This document shows, in pieces, positions 37,981 to 46,757 of a stretch of 64,000 nucleotides of DNA. A program made the translations under genes and the position numbers. Source of the DNA: Oscillospiraceae bacterium (GTDB lineage Bacteria; Bacillota; Clostridia; Oscillospirales; CAG-272); NCBI GenBank assembly GCA_015063385.1, contig SVUG01000002.1, positions 62,001-126,000 on the forward strand. The letters run 5' to 3'. Positions within the stretch are counted from its first letter, which is position 1. The number at the start of each line of letters is the position of its first letter. The notes under the pieces are model-generated. The model was not told the DNA's origin and made no database searches. It worked only from the letters and a program-made list of their open reading frames with translations.

Positions 37981-40607
37981 TGAGCAGTAAATACAAAAAT
38001 TCATCAAGCGCAGAATACACCAGGGTTTACGAAAACCTGCGCGGTGTAGATTTGTCCATAGTTCCGAACCGAAAGTCTCATTCAAGATTCGCTTATCTTG
38101 AAAATATGTACGTTGACTACGAGGGCGCGGATACGGCAGTGGAAAGCGTGGTCGGCTTCAGAAAGGTCGTTCAGCTTAACACAAAAATAAACGGTATGTT
38201 TCTTCAAAGGCTTGGCGAGGGAGAGGAATACGTTGTCGTGCACGCGGGAACTAAGGTCTACCGCTTTAACTCAAATAATCGAGACACTATTAAGAGAATT
38301 GCAGCTACTTACAACGGTCTGATTGACACAGTAAGCCGTGCGGTCTGCTTCAAGGACTCGCTGTATATTATGGATGGCGAGAAAATTCTGGTAATCGCCG
38401 CAGACGGAAGTGCGAAGCTGCTCGGAGAGGATATTGCACCGTATATCCCCATTCTTTCGCAGGACGGCGAGGAAAATGAAAATGCCAATCTTCTCACAAG
38501 CAGCTGTATTTGCAAATATACGGTTAATAACCTCAACGAAACAGGATACGCAAGCCCCGGACTCACCTACGAGATAAGCAATGAATATAGCAAAACCTGC
38601 AAGGTGACCGGTATAAGCAACGACTTCTCCGGCGAGCTTCATATTCCGTCCTACGTTTTTATTGAGGGTAAAAAATACAACGTGACTGCTATCGGCGAAA
38701 GCGCTTTTAAGGGCAACGCAAAAATTACCGCCCTTCACACAAACGCAAATCTTAAAATCATAGAAAAGTATGCGTTCAGAGGCTGCCCGGCGCTGAAAAC
38801 CGTACATTTTTCTGATACGGTAAGCGAGCTTGGCCACTATTCGTTCTATAGCTGCACGGCTCTTACGGATTTGTATATCGGACTCGGATTTACTTCTTTC
38901 GGCGTACACGCAATGGACGGCTGTACTGCCCTTCAAAACGTATATTATGCCGGAAGCGACGAGGAATTTATCGAAATTGAAAGAGTAGACCAGATGATAA
39001 ATGCTGATATACACAGCGGTGTGTCAGAAAAGGGGCTTATATTATCAATTCCCGTCAGTAGTAAAATATCAAGCGTTCAGCGAGTTTTTATCGGCAACAC
39101 ACAGGTTTCGTTCATATTTGAAAAGGAAAAGGCGCAGATTCGCATAACTATCGCGGATAAAACGGCGGTTTCTCCGGGAGAGGTCCTGGTTTACGCAAAT
39201 GCAGATAACAACGTCTTCACAGCCATAACCCCAAAGGAAGCTATCACCTATTGCACTCTTGCGGCGGTTTATGACGGAAGGCTTTTCCTCTCCGGAAATC
39301 CAAGTCTTCCGGGATACGTGTTTTATTCCTCAACGGACGGGGACGGCAATATAAATCCCGCCTATTTTTCCGTGAGCGATTTCTTCATTGACGGCGGGGA
39401 TAAATACGGGGTCTGCTCGCTGCTCGCAACAGATGACGGACTCGTGGTATTCAAAGCGGGTGATGGCGGAGAGGGCGACGTGTTTTATCACAAGCCGTCG
39501 ACAAGCGGCGGCTATCCCGTCACGCGTCTGTGTCACGACAGCTATGCCGCGGGCGACTCCTTCGTCTTTCTCGGTGACACCGTTTTCGTTTCGGAAAAGG
39601 GGCTCTCTGCCCTTGAGTCGTCATCGGGCAAGATGCGTGCGGTCTGCCGCTCAGGCAATATAAACAGGCTTCTTCTGTGTGAGAATCCAAAGGACATTCG
39701 CATAGCAGAATGGCAAGGATATATCGTACTGTCGGTTGGCGGAAGAATGTATCTTGGTGACTCGCGCGCAACCTTTAAGCGTGCAGATAGCTTTGAGTAC
39801 GAGTGGTATTACCTAAGCGGAATCGGAACTTATTTTGACGCACAGAGAATTTGCCGATACAGCTCTGTTGCACGCGACGGATACGAGGTTCACGAGAATG
39901 TCGACCAGCCCACCGATATGACCGTAGTCAGCAAATCGGACGGAGCCGGCGGTTATTATTACTACGTCACCGACAGCAAAACAAACAAGAAATACGAGGT
40001 ATATCTGACCGACGAGTTCAGCGGCGGAGTATTCAAGGCGGCGACCTCCATTCTCGGCTTTGATAATCTTCTGTATTTCGGAACGGAATCAGGTGACGTT
40101 TGCATCTTCAATAACGACAAGCGAGGGGTTGCTCCCGACAGGCTGAAAAATGCGGACGATTTTGACCCAGAGGAGTATAAGAGGCTCTACGGCAGGAAAA
40201 TTCACCCCGATTTTTACGGTTTTGACAACAAGGCTGCGCACTGCGTAGTATCCACCGTTATGGACGACTGCGAGCTTCCGGGACTTAGGAAAAACAGTAT
40301 TCGCGACTCTTTGGCAGTTAAATTCAAGACGTTTCCGAGAAGTATGGCAAGCGTTTTCGTAAGCACCGACGCTGTTGCACACAAGCTGCTCACTACCCTC
40401 TCGGTATCTGAATTCAATTTTGCAGACGTTTATTTTGCTGATATTTCTATGCTTACAGCTCCCTTTGTCAGCCGTCCAATACCCGAATTCGAGCGCGACT
40501 GGGTTGAAAAGAGCATAACGCTCTCCTCTGATAATTTTCGTGCTCCGATAGGAATTTACTCAATAAGCTATCGGTACAGAATAAAAGGTAAAATCAAGAA
40601 AAACTGA
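37971..40607 (+). CDS. Putative phage hub/DNA-stabilization-like protein with embedded BspA-type LRR domain
   Basis: N-term RGVDLSIVPNRKSHSRFAYLENMYVDYEGADTAVESVVGF; internal AIGESAFKGNAKITALHTNANLKIIEKYAFRGCPALKTVHFSDTVSELGHYSFYSCTALTDLYIG. Confidence 0.65.
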   Translation: MGVMSSKYKNSSSAEYTRVYENLRGVDLSIVPNRKSHSRFAYLENMYVDYEGADTAVESVVGFRKVVQLNTKINGMFLQRLGEGEEYVVVHAGTKVYRFNSNNRDTIKRIAATYNGLIDTVSRAVCFKDSLYIMDGEKILVIAADGSAKLLGEDIAPYIPILSQDGEENENANLLTSSCICKYTVNNLNETGYASPGLTYEISNEYSKTCKVTGISNDFSGELHIPSYVFIEGKKYNVTAIGESAFKGNAKITALHTNANLKIIEKYAFRGCPALKTVHFSDTVSELGHYSFYSCTALTDLYIGLGFTSFGVHAMDGCTALQNVYYAGSDEEFIEIERVDQMINADIHSGVSEKGLILSIPVSSKISSVQRVFIGNTQVSFIFEKEKAQIRITIADKTAVSPGEVLVYANADNNVFTAITPKEAITYCTLAAVYDGRLFLSGNPSLPGYVFYSSTDGDGNINPAYFSVSDFFIDGGDKYGVCSLLATDDGLVVFKAGDGGEGDVFYHKPSTSGGYPVTRLCHDSYAAGDSFVFLGDTVFVSEKGLSALESSSGKMRAVCRSGNINRLLLCENPKDIRIAEWQGYIVLSVGGRMYLGDSRATFKRADSFEYEWYYLSGIGTYFDAQRICRYSSVARDGYEVHENVDQPTDMTVVSKSDGAGGYYYYVTDSKTNKKYEVYLTDEFSGGVFKAATSILGFDNLLYFGTESGDVCIFNNDKRGVAPDRLKNADDFDPEEYKRLYGRKIHPDFYGFDNKAAHCVVSTVMDDCELPGLRKNSIRDSLAVKFKTFPRSMASVFVSTDAVAHKLLTTLSVSEFNFADVYFADISMLTAPFVSRPIPEFERDWVEKSITLSSDNFRAPIGIYSISYRYRIKGKIKKN

Positions 40608-40621
40608 AGAAAGGATTAAAA

Positions 40622-40996
40622 ATGAAGGTACAAAAAATATTTAGCACTGATACCGAGGATAAAAAAATATCATCCTTGCCAAGCTGTCCGACTAGTCAGG
40701 CATTGTACGGCGGTATGGGATACAGCTCTACTGATATGAAGAACGCCTTTGACGGACTCTCACTGCTTATCATAGAGCGCTTCAACGCCCTGCTCGACGA
40801 TATATGCGCGGCGCCTGCCGATTCAATTAGCTCGGCTATAAAAACCGGCATATACGCAGGACATACTCTCTCACAGCTCTTCTCGGACCTGCAAAACGGA
40901 AACGCGGCAACCTATATTAAGGTTAACGGCAACTCGCTTGCAAGCGAACTTCTCACCATTAAAGAGGCAATACGCGAGCTCGGAGGTGACGTATGA
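40622..40996 (+). CDS. Hypothetical phage-module protein
   Basis: Co-directional intact ORF, overlaps next gene by 4 nt. Confidence 0.6.
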   Translation: MKVQKIFSTDTEDKKISSLPSCPTSQALYGGMGYSSTDMKNAFDGLSLLIIERFNALLDDICAAPADSISSAIKTGIYAGHTLSQLFSDLQNGNAATYIKVNGNSLASELLTIKEAIRELGGDV

Positions 40997-41388
40997 GCAG
41001 ACTGAAATTCAAGCTTTACGGCAGCGAGGTCGAGCTTATCAACATGGCAAGCGACTCCTCAGGAAGCTTGGAGCTGGATTTTTCAGAAAATTTATCCGGC
41101 TTCCTGCGCATAGGCAAGCTTGCGCTAAAATTAACAGAGGGCAAGTGCATCGTGGATTTAAGGCTTCTTGAGAACGGGGAATATACACCCGAGCTGGTGC
41201 TTGACAACAGGCTCGTCGTGCTTCCTCTTATGAGAAAATTCGGCAACCTAGTCGAGTGCCTTGACTGCACTGTCGACTATATCCGTGCCGCATCTCAAAG
41301 AGAGCGCGCGCTCGCTGAGCTGGTAGCAACGCTTGAGGAAAAAATCAAGCTTCTTGAGGACAAGGTATACGGCACTGTCGTGCTCTAA
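40993..41388 (+). CDS. Hypothetical phage-module protein
   Basis: Co-directional intact ORF with coiled-coil C-term RERALAELVATLEEKIKLLEDKVYG. Confidence 0.6.
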   Translation: MSRLKFKLYGSEVELINMASDSSGSLELDFSENLSGFLRIGKLALKLTEGKCIVDLRLLENGEYTPELVLDNRLVVLPLMRKFGNLVECLDCTVDYIRAASQRERALAELVATLEEKIKLLEDKVYGTVVL

Positions 41389-41394
41389 AAAGAA

Positions 41395-41415
41395 TGGTGC
41401 GGCAAAAAGCCGCAC
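41395..41415 (+). promoter_or_regulatory. Strong hairpin directly 5' of the RBS of the next gene
   Basis: GGTGCGGC-AAAAA-GCCGCACC followed by GGAAAGGACAAAAATG. Confidence 0.6.
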
Positions 41416-41429
41416 CGGAAAGGACAAAA

Positions 41430-42053
41430 ATGAAAAGAAAAAATCAAAAATTAACTAAAATCATAATCACACTTGCCCTTGCGGCAGCGCTTATTACAGT
41501 CTTTGCTATCGGTGTGTCTGCCGAGGAGGCGCAAATCGCAGCCGATGCGCTCACAGAGAGCACGGGGCTGAGCGAGGAGAACGTTTTCGCTGAAATTTAC
41601 TCGGTGATTAAGGCAAACTCCGACAAGATTTTCTCCGCTCTCGCCTTTATCGGCACACTGATAGTGGGCGCGATGTATAAAAGCGGACTTTTGCCTCTGC
41701 TCTCCGACGCGCTAGCCAAATTTAAGGGAATGCTCGACAGCATTAAAGCGGAAAACGAGCGATACGAGAGCCTCTCTGATGCAAAAATGTCAGAGATTGG
41801 CGTATCCATTAAAAATATCGAGAAATCGATTGAGGATACAAACGGCGAGATAGAGCGCATTGAAAGTGAGCTCTCGGTGTACGAGGCTGCTCTCTCTGAG
41901 CGAAATAGCATGAAGATTATACTCTCCTCACAGATAGATATGCTTTACAGCATATTTATGGCGTCCTCTCTCCCCCAGTTTGAAAAGGAGGAGATAGGCA
42001 ACAAAATTTCAAAGATGAGAGAGGAGCTTAACTCCTATGAAAAGTCGGAATAA
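41430..42053 (+). CDS. Membrane/coiled-coil protein with signal peptide
   Basis: KIIITLALAAALITVFAIGVSAEE; IFSALAFIGTLIVGAMY; long coiled coil. Confidence 0.7.
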   Translation: MKRKNQKLTKIIITLALAAALITVFAIGVSAEEAQIAADALTESTGLSEENVFAEIYSVIKANSDKIFSALAFIGTLIVGAMYKSGLLPLLSDALAKFKGMLDSIKAENERYESLSDAKMSEIGVSIKNIEKSIEDTNGEIERIESELSVYEAALSERNSMKIILSSQIDMLYSIFMASSLPQFEKEEIGNKISKMREELNSYEKSE

Positions 42054-42402
42054 GTCGAAATTTGTAAATATTATTTTACATATCATCGGTTTTTTGCTCT
42101 GCATCATTCCGCCCGCGGTATGCACGATACTCTACTTCCCCGTGTGGCGTGAGGCAGGTGCGGCCAGCTGTATTGCAGGTGGTGGGGCACTCGTTCTAGT
42201 GATTTGCGCTATACCTCTCTACAAGCTTCTGCGCCGTGCGCTCTCGGGGGCGAGCGCGTATATGATGTGGCTTATCGCCTTTCTCGTATTCTTCGGTCTG
42301 TCGAAAATTGCCGTGGAAATGACGGTTATAAGCTTCGTCGGCTTCGTGTCTAACCTGCTCGGCGCAATTCTAATGAAAATAGGCGGAATAAAAGATGAGT
42401 AA
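42037..42402 (+). CDS. Hypothetical membrane protein
   Basis: Several hydrophobic segments; overlaps both neighbours. Confidence 0.65.
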   Translation: MKSRNKSKFVNIILHIIGFLLCIIPPAVCTILYFPVWREAGAASCIAGGGALVLVICAIPLYKLLRRALSGASAYMMWLIAFLVFFGLSKIAVEMTVISFVGFVSNLLGAILMKIGGIKDE

Positions 42403-43231
42403 AAACGGCTTTGACAAGGAGCTGCTTGAGTTCTCCTCGGTGATGCACAGCGGATACCTGCTTTTGCTCAGAGGCGCAGGAAAAATCATCGCGCTTTTGA
42501 CTATTATAGTGACGGCTCTGGTCACCTTTACCGATATAAGCTTTCAGTCGTTTACCAGTGAAGGCTTCTCAAGCTCGCTTATCGTGATGCTGATTTCCTC
42601 GTATATCGTCTACTTCTCTCTTGAGGAGTCGGGCGAGGCGCTGGGCAACGAGTCTGACGAATACCGCGATGCGCTTTCCGCCTACCGCGAGGCAAGGGCA
42701 AAAATCGGTGTGGACTCTGTGGCGGCTCTGCGCGAGTTCTGCTCGGATTACAGGCGCGAGGAGCTTTTGTACAGGCGAAAAAATTTCCTTATGGAAAAGG
42801 GACTCTCGGGCGAGGAATACGAGGAGTATAAGAGAGGCGGTACGGTCTCGAAAAGGGCGGCGCGAGCCTTCAGGCGAGCAGACGCGATGCGAGCGATTTC
42901 CCTCACTCCCGCTACGCTTCTATCGGGCGAGCGGGGGGGTGGAGGCTCGGAGCTTGAAAGCCCTGAAAAAAAGAAGCTTCTCACCTCGCTCCGCATACTG
43001 ATTCCCTCGACGGCGTGTATGATTTTCACCATTTCGGTGATTCTCACCGCCAAGGGCGATATGACCGCGTCGGTCATAATCGACGGTATACTGAAGCTGT
43101 CGGCTCTGCCGATAATCGGTCTGCGCGCGTACAGTGCAGGCTACTCCTACGCAAAGGAGGAAAAATCGCTCTGGCTTGAAGCAAGGGCAAGACTGCTATC
43201 CTCATTCGCAAATCAAAAAAATAACGCCTAA
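42395..43231 (+). CDS. Hypothetical membrane protein
   Basis: Paired hydrophobic segments around a charged cytosolic-type region. Confidence 0.7.
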   Translation: MSKNGFDKELLEFSSVMHSGYLLLLRGAGKIIALLTIIVTALVTFTDISFQSFTSEGFSSSLIVMLISSYIVYFSLEESGEALGNESDEYRDALSAYREARAKIGVDSVAALREFCSDYRREELLYRRKNFLMEKGLSGEEYEEYKRGGTVSKRAARAFRRADAMRAISLTPATLLSGERGGGGSELESPEKKKLLTSLRILIPSTACMIFTISVILTAKGDMTASVIIDGILKLSALPIIGLRAYSAGYSYAKEEKSLWLEARARLLSSFANQKNNA

Positions 43232-43240
43232 GGGCGTGGG

Positions 43241-43273
43241 CAAGGTCAAAAATATTGACTTTGCCCTTTTTAT
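43241..43273 (+). terminator. Terminator at the end of the phage-like operon
   Basis: GGGCAAGGTCAAAAATATTGACTTTGCCCTTTTTATA. Confidence 0.75.
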
Positions 43274-43328
43274 ATGGTAAAATCTTTATGTAAAATATCA
43301 GCCGATACGGCAAGAGAGGAGAGCGCCT

Positions 43329-45722
43329 ATGAAATACGATATAAGCGAAGAAAAAATCATAATTTCGCAACGAGAATTCGTATCTATTGCAAGGCGCTCG
43401 GTTTCTGCCACTGCGAGCTTTGACGAGGACGAGCCAAGCCTCTCGGAAATTTCGGCAAAGCGGCTCTCGGCAATAGTCGGCGAGGTTAAGGAGGTCGGCA
43501 TTTCGCACGAATTTTCCGCCCTAGGATACGGCTTCAAGCTCATTTTGCGCGCGGACGGTGTGCGAGGTGACGAGATTATCCTCGCGGGAAATGCCGCGTC
43601 GTACAAGGCAGATCCAAGCCGTGAGGAGCTTGCCGAGCTTCGCGGTGAGGCGTTTCTCTTTGGCTTTTGGCTGGCGGAAAAGGAAAAATATCCGTCGGTC
43701 AAAATAAGGCTCGTATTTATCTCGGAAAACGGGCTATATAAGGAAATGAGCGAGAGAGTTGAAATTTCGGTGCTCAAAAAATTCTTTGACAAATGTCTTG
43801 ACAGCGTTAAAAAATTTGCGCGCCCAGAGGTCGAGCGCGTGAGCGAAAGACTGCCATCTCTTAAAGGAATGAAGTTCCCATACGAGAATATACGCGAGGG
43901 ACAGAGCGAGTTTATCCGCACCGCCTACCGCACGCTTGCAAGAGGCGGAGTACTCTACGCGTCAGCGCCTACCGGCACGGGAAAGACGGTTTCCGCCCTC
44001 TACCCTGCTCTGCGCGCTTTGGGCGATGAACGGGTTGAAAAGGTCTTTTATCTCACCCCAAAAACCACGACCGCCGAGGCAGCGCGGGAGTGCCTTACGC
44101 TTATGGCGGAGCGCGGTGCGAATATACGCGCTGTAATTCTGACGGCAAAGGACCGCTGCTGCATTGGCAATCACGCCTGCCGCGACGCGCGCAAGAATTG
44201 CCGATTTGCGCCCTGCAAAAATATAGGCGAGGCGGCGCTGGCTCTTTATAATATGGGGCTGACGGTGGTCACCTCGCGTGAATTTATGAGAGTAGGCGAG
44301 CAGTATGGCGTTTGCCCACACGAGCTCTCGCTCACCTACGCGGAGCTTTCGGACGTTGTGATTTGCGACTTCAATTATCTCTTCGACCCGCAGGTTTACA
44401 TTCGACGCTTCTTCACCGAGGGCGGCCGCTACGCAATTTTAGTCGACGAGGCGCACAACCTATGCGAGAGGGCACGCGAGATGTACTCGGCAGAGATTAC
44501 CGCTGACGAAATTGCTGCCCCTGCTGCCGACGAGGTGCTGGGCGTGCTCTCCCCAACGAAGAAAATGGCAGACACCGCGAGGGCGGTATTTGAGGATATT
44601 TTCTACCCATTCGTTAAGGAAGAATTGCGCGAAAACCGCGAGGGTGAGATGGTCGGTGCGGTGAATCTCTCTGAAATTCCCGCAAGGCTTTACACGCTTC
44701 TTGACGAGATTTTGACAGTGACGGACGACGAGCTGCGCGATAATCTGCGCGCGCGTGACGAGGAGCGCGACGCAAGGGTCAAGTCGCTGCGAAATTACTA
44801 CTACAAAATTAAAAAATTCGCCGAGGCGGCGGCTCGCTTCGACGATGCTTATAAATTATTCGTGTTCTTTGAGGACGGGCAAATCCGCGTCAGGATTTTC
44901 TGCCTTGACACAGGTCCTGCCATCAAAAAATGCCTCGGAAAAGGACACGGTGCGGTGCTGTTCTCGGCTACGCTCTCGCCCCTTGGATACTACCGCTCGG
45001 TGCTGGGCGGTGAGAGAAGCGACGAGATGCTTGAGGTTAATTCCCCATTCGCGCCTGAGCAGCTCTCGGTGGCTATTATGGACAAAATCAGCACGCGATA
45101 CTCCGAGCGCGAGGACACGCTGCTCGCCGTCTGTCGCGCTATTGCGGCAACCGTTTCGGCAAAGCGCGGAAATTATATGATTTTCTCGCCCTCGTTTGCC
45201 TACTCCGAGGCACTCTCTGAGCTATTCCGCGCGAAATACCCGAATATTCGCGTTCTGTCGCAGAAAAGGGATATGACGCGGAGCGAAAAAGAGGAGTTCC
45301 TCGCCGAGTTCAGAAAGGACGACCGGTCATACCTCATCGGATTTTGCGTTATGGGCGGAATTTACTCTGAGGGAATAGACCTCGCGGGTGACTCGCTCAT
45401 CGGTGCGGTGATAGTCGGCATCGGTATGCCTGCCCTCTCCTACGAGCGAGAGGCTATCGCCGAGTATTATCAAGAAAAGTACGACGAGGGCAAGCAGTAC
45501 GCCTACATCTACCCCGGTATGAACCGTGTATTCCAGGCGGCAGGACGAGTCATCAGGCGTGAGGACGACCGCGGCGTTATCGTGCTAATCGACGACCGCT
45601 TTGACGACCCACTCTACCGCAAAAGCCTGCCAAAGCTCTGGGAGGGCGTGCAGTTTATAGGTGACGCAAAGGAATTAAAAGAAGAGCTCGAGGAGTTCTG
45701 GAGAGCAGAAGAAAACAACTAA
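43329..45722 (+). CDS. Rad3/DinG-type Fe-S DNA helicase
   Basis: SAPTGTGKTVSALYPALRA, Fe-S cysteines CCIGNHACRDARKNCRFAPC, VDEAHNL, VFQAAGRVIRREDDRG. Confidence 0.92.
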   Translation: MKYDISEEKIIISQREFVSIARRSVSATASFDEDEPSLSEISAKRLSAIVGEVKEVGISHEFSALGYGFKLILRADGVRGDEIILAGNAASYKADPSREELAELRGEAFLFGFWLAEKEKYPSVKIRLVFISENGLYKEMSERVEISVLKKFFDKCLDSVKKFARPEVERVSERLPSLKGMKFPYENIREGQSEFIRTAYRTLARGGVLYASAPTGTGKTVSALYPALRALGDERVEKVFYLTPKTTTAEAARECLTLMAERGANIRAVILTAKDRCCIGNHACRDARKNCRFAPCKNIGEAALALYNMGLTVVTSREFMRVGEQYGVCPHELSLTYAELSDVVICDFNYLFDPQVYIRRFFTEGGRYAILVDEAHNLCERAREMYSAEITADEIAAPAADEVLGVLSPTKKMADTARAVFEDIFYPFVKEELRENREGEMVGAVNLSEIPARLYTLLDEILTVTDDELRDNLRARDEERDARVKSLRNYYYKIKKFAEAAARFDDAYKLFVFFEDGQIRVRIFCLDTGPAIKKCLGKGHGAVLFSATLSPLGYYRSVLGGERSDEMLEVNSPFAPEQLSVAIMDKISTRYSEREDTLLAVCRAIAATVSAKRGNYMIFSPSFAYSEALSELFRAKYPNIRVLSQKRDMTRSEKEEFLAEFRKDDRSYLIGFCVMGGIYSEGIDLAGDSLIGAVIVGIGMPALSYEREAIAEYYQEKYDEGKQYAYIYPGMNRVFQAAGRVIRREDDRGVIVLIDDRFDDPLYRKSLPKLWEGVQFIGDAKELKEELEEFWRAEENN

Positions 45723-45737
45723 ATGTTGTTTTCTTCG
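45709..45737 (+). terminator. Terminator-like hairpin overlapping helicase stop codon
   Basis: GAAGAAAACAAC-TAAAT-GTTGTTTTCTTC. Confidence 0.7.
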
Positions 45738-45801
45738 TAGCGAAGCGGCACGAGCGAAATTAATGACAATCAATTTAAAATACCAATTTTTACTATAAGA
45801 C

Positions 45802-45830
45802 TTGACAAACATACCTGCCAGTTATACAAT
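45802..45830 (+). promoter_or_regulatory. Sigma-70-type promoter
   Basis: TTGACA - 17 nt - TACAAT upstream of the 45875 gene. Confidence 0.65.
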
Positions 45831-45874
45831 TAAATAAAGAATCATTATTAAAATTCGCAAAGGAGAATGAAAAA

Positions 45875-46279
45875 ATGAAAAAACTGCTTGGTGTAGTACC
45901 GCTTTTAACCTATCTCTTTGCAACGCTTGCTCTTGTTGGATTTGGCGTTCTTTTGCTGACGACGGCTGATTTGGCAGTCCCTGATGATGCGGGACTTGGA
46001 GAGGTATTTTTTGATGTCACCATTAATCTTGGAGCAAAAATCTTTGTAATTCTCATTTTCATTTTGGCTTGTATTCCTCTTCTGATGTTTATATTCAAGC
46101 TGATACATCTTGCAACCGGTGCAACCTTCTTTGGTGCTTTTTGCGTAATCATTGATATTATAGTCACCGTCGCTCTCTTCATTTTGGCGTTCAACAATTC
46201 TACCGAATCATTCATAGCAATAGTGGCTTTTGCCGAGCTTGGATGCTGCGTCTGCAATATAATTTCAGCAGCAAGATAA
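45875..46279 (+). CDS. Small 4-TM hypothetical membrane protein
   Basis: FKLIHLATGATFFGAFCVIIDIIVTVALFILAFN; paralog of 31426-31824. Confidence 0.75.
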   Translation: MKKLLGVVPLLTYLFATLALVGFGVLLLTTADLAVPDDAGLGEVFFDVTINLGAKIFVILIFILACIPLLMFIFKLIHLATGATFFGAFCVIIDIIVTVALFILAFNNSTESFIAIVAFAELGCCVCNIISAAR

Positions 46280-46309
46280 ATTACATATAGAATCATATAA
46301 CCAAATCAA

Positions 46310-46336
46310 AAGGATGCCTGAATTGGCATCCTTTTT
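46310..46336. terminator. Bidirectional terminator
   Basis: AAAAGGATGCCTGAATTGGCATCCTTTTTT. Confidence 0.85.
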
Positions 46337-46340
46337 TGTT

Positions 46341-46652
46341 TTAGTTTAATATAGCAGCCAGAAGATAAGACGTTGCAAATTTAATCCCCTTCACAAATGC
46401 TTCACATTGGCAGATAGAATCAAGCTCATCAATTGAATCGCAATATAGGTTGAGTAATTCCTTTTGTTCTTGGTTTAAGGTCTTTTCCAGTGATTCCAGC
46501 CGTTGTATCACTACTCCCGAAGCCTTCGACTCTTCCTCGCTCGAAAACGGTTCTAATGCTACGATATATTCCCATAATGTTTGTAATGGTTTATTACCTT
46601 TGGATATCATAAAATTTCTCCTTTTGATTATTATGATTATATAATATACCAT
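46341..46652 (-). CDS. DUF6809-like small protein
   Basis: LDSICQCEAFVKGIKFATSYLLAAIL; related to the 1839-2123 protein. Confidence 0.6.
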   Translation of the reverse strand: MVYYIIIIIKRRNFMISKGNKPLQTLWEYIVALEPFSSEEESKASGVVIQRLESLEKTLNQEQKELLNLYCDSIDELDSICQCEAFVKGIKFATSYLLAAILN

Positions 46653-46665
46653 TTTTCATATTATG

Positions 46666-46684
46666 TTGTCTTATGTTAAGACAA
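46666..46684. promoter_or_regulatory. 19-bp dyad, putative operator
   Basis: TTGTCTTA-TGT-TAAGACAA upstream of the DUF6809-like gene. Confidence 0.45.
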
Positions 46685-46757
46685 AACGCGAAAAAGTGAT
46701 TGGATTTTTCCAAGCACTTTTACTATTATGATGTTTTTTCTTTGTTTTATTATACTT

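Noticed and set aside
31426-46279. Treating the 4-TM paralogs as boundaries of a mobile composite element
   Set aside because: No recombinase, terminal inverted repeats or target duplications link them; kept only as a low-interest observation.
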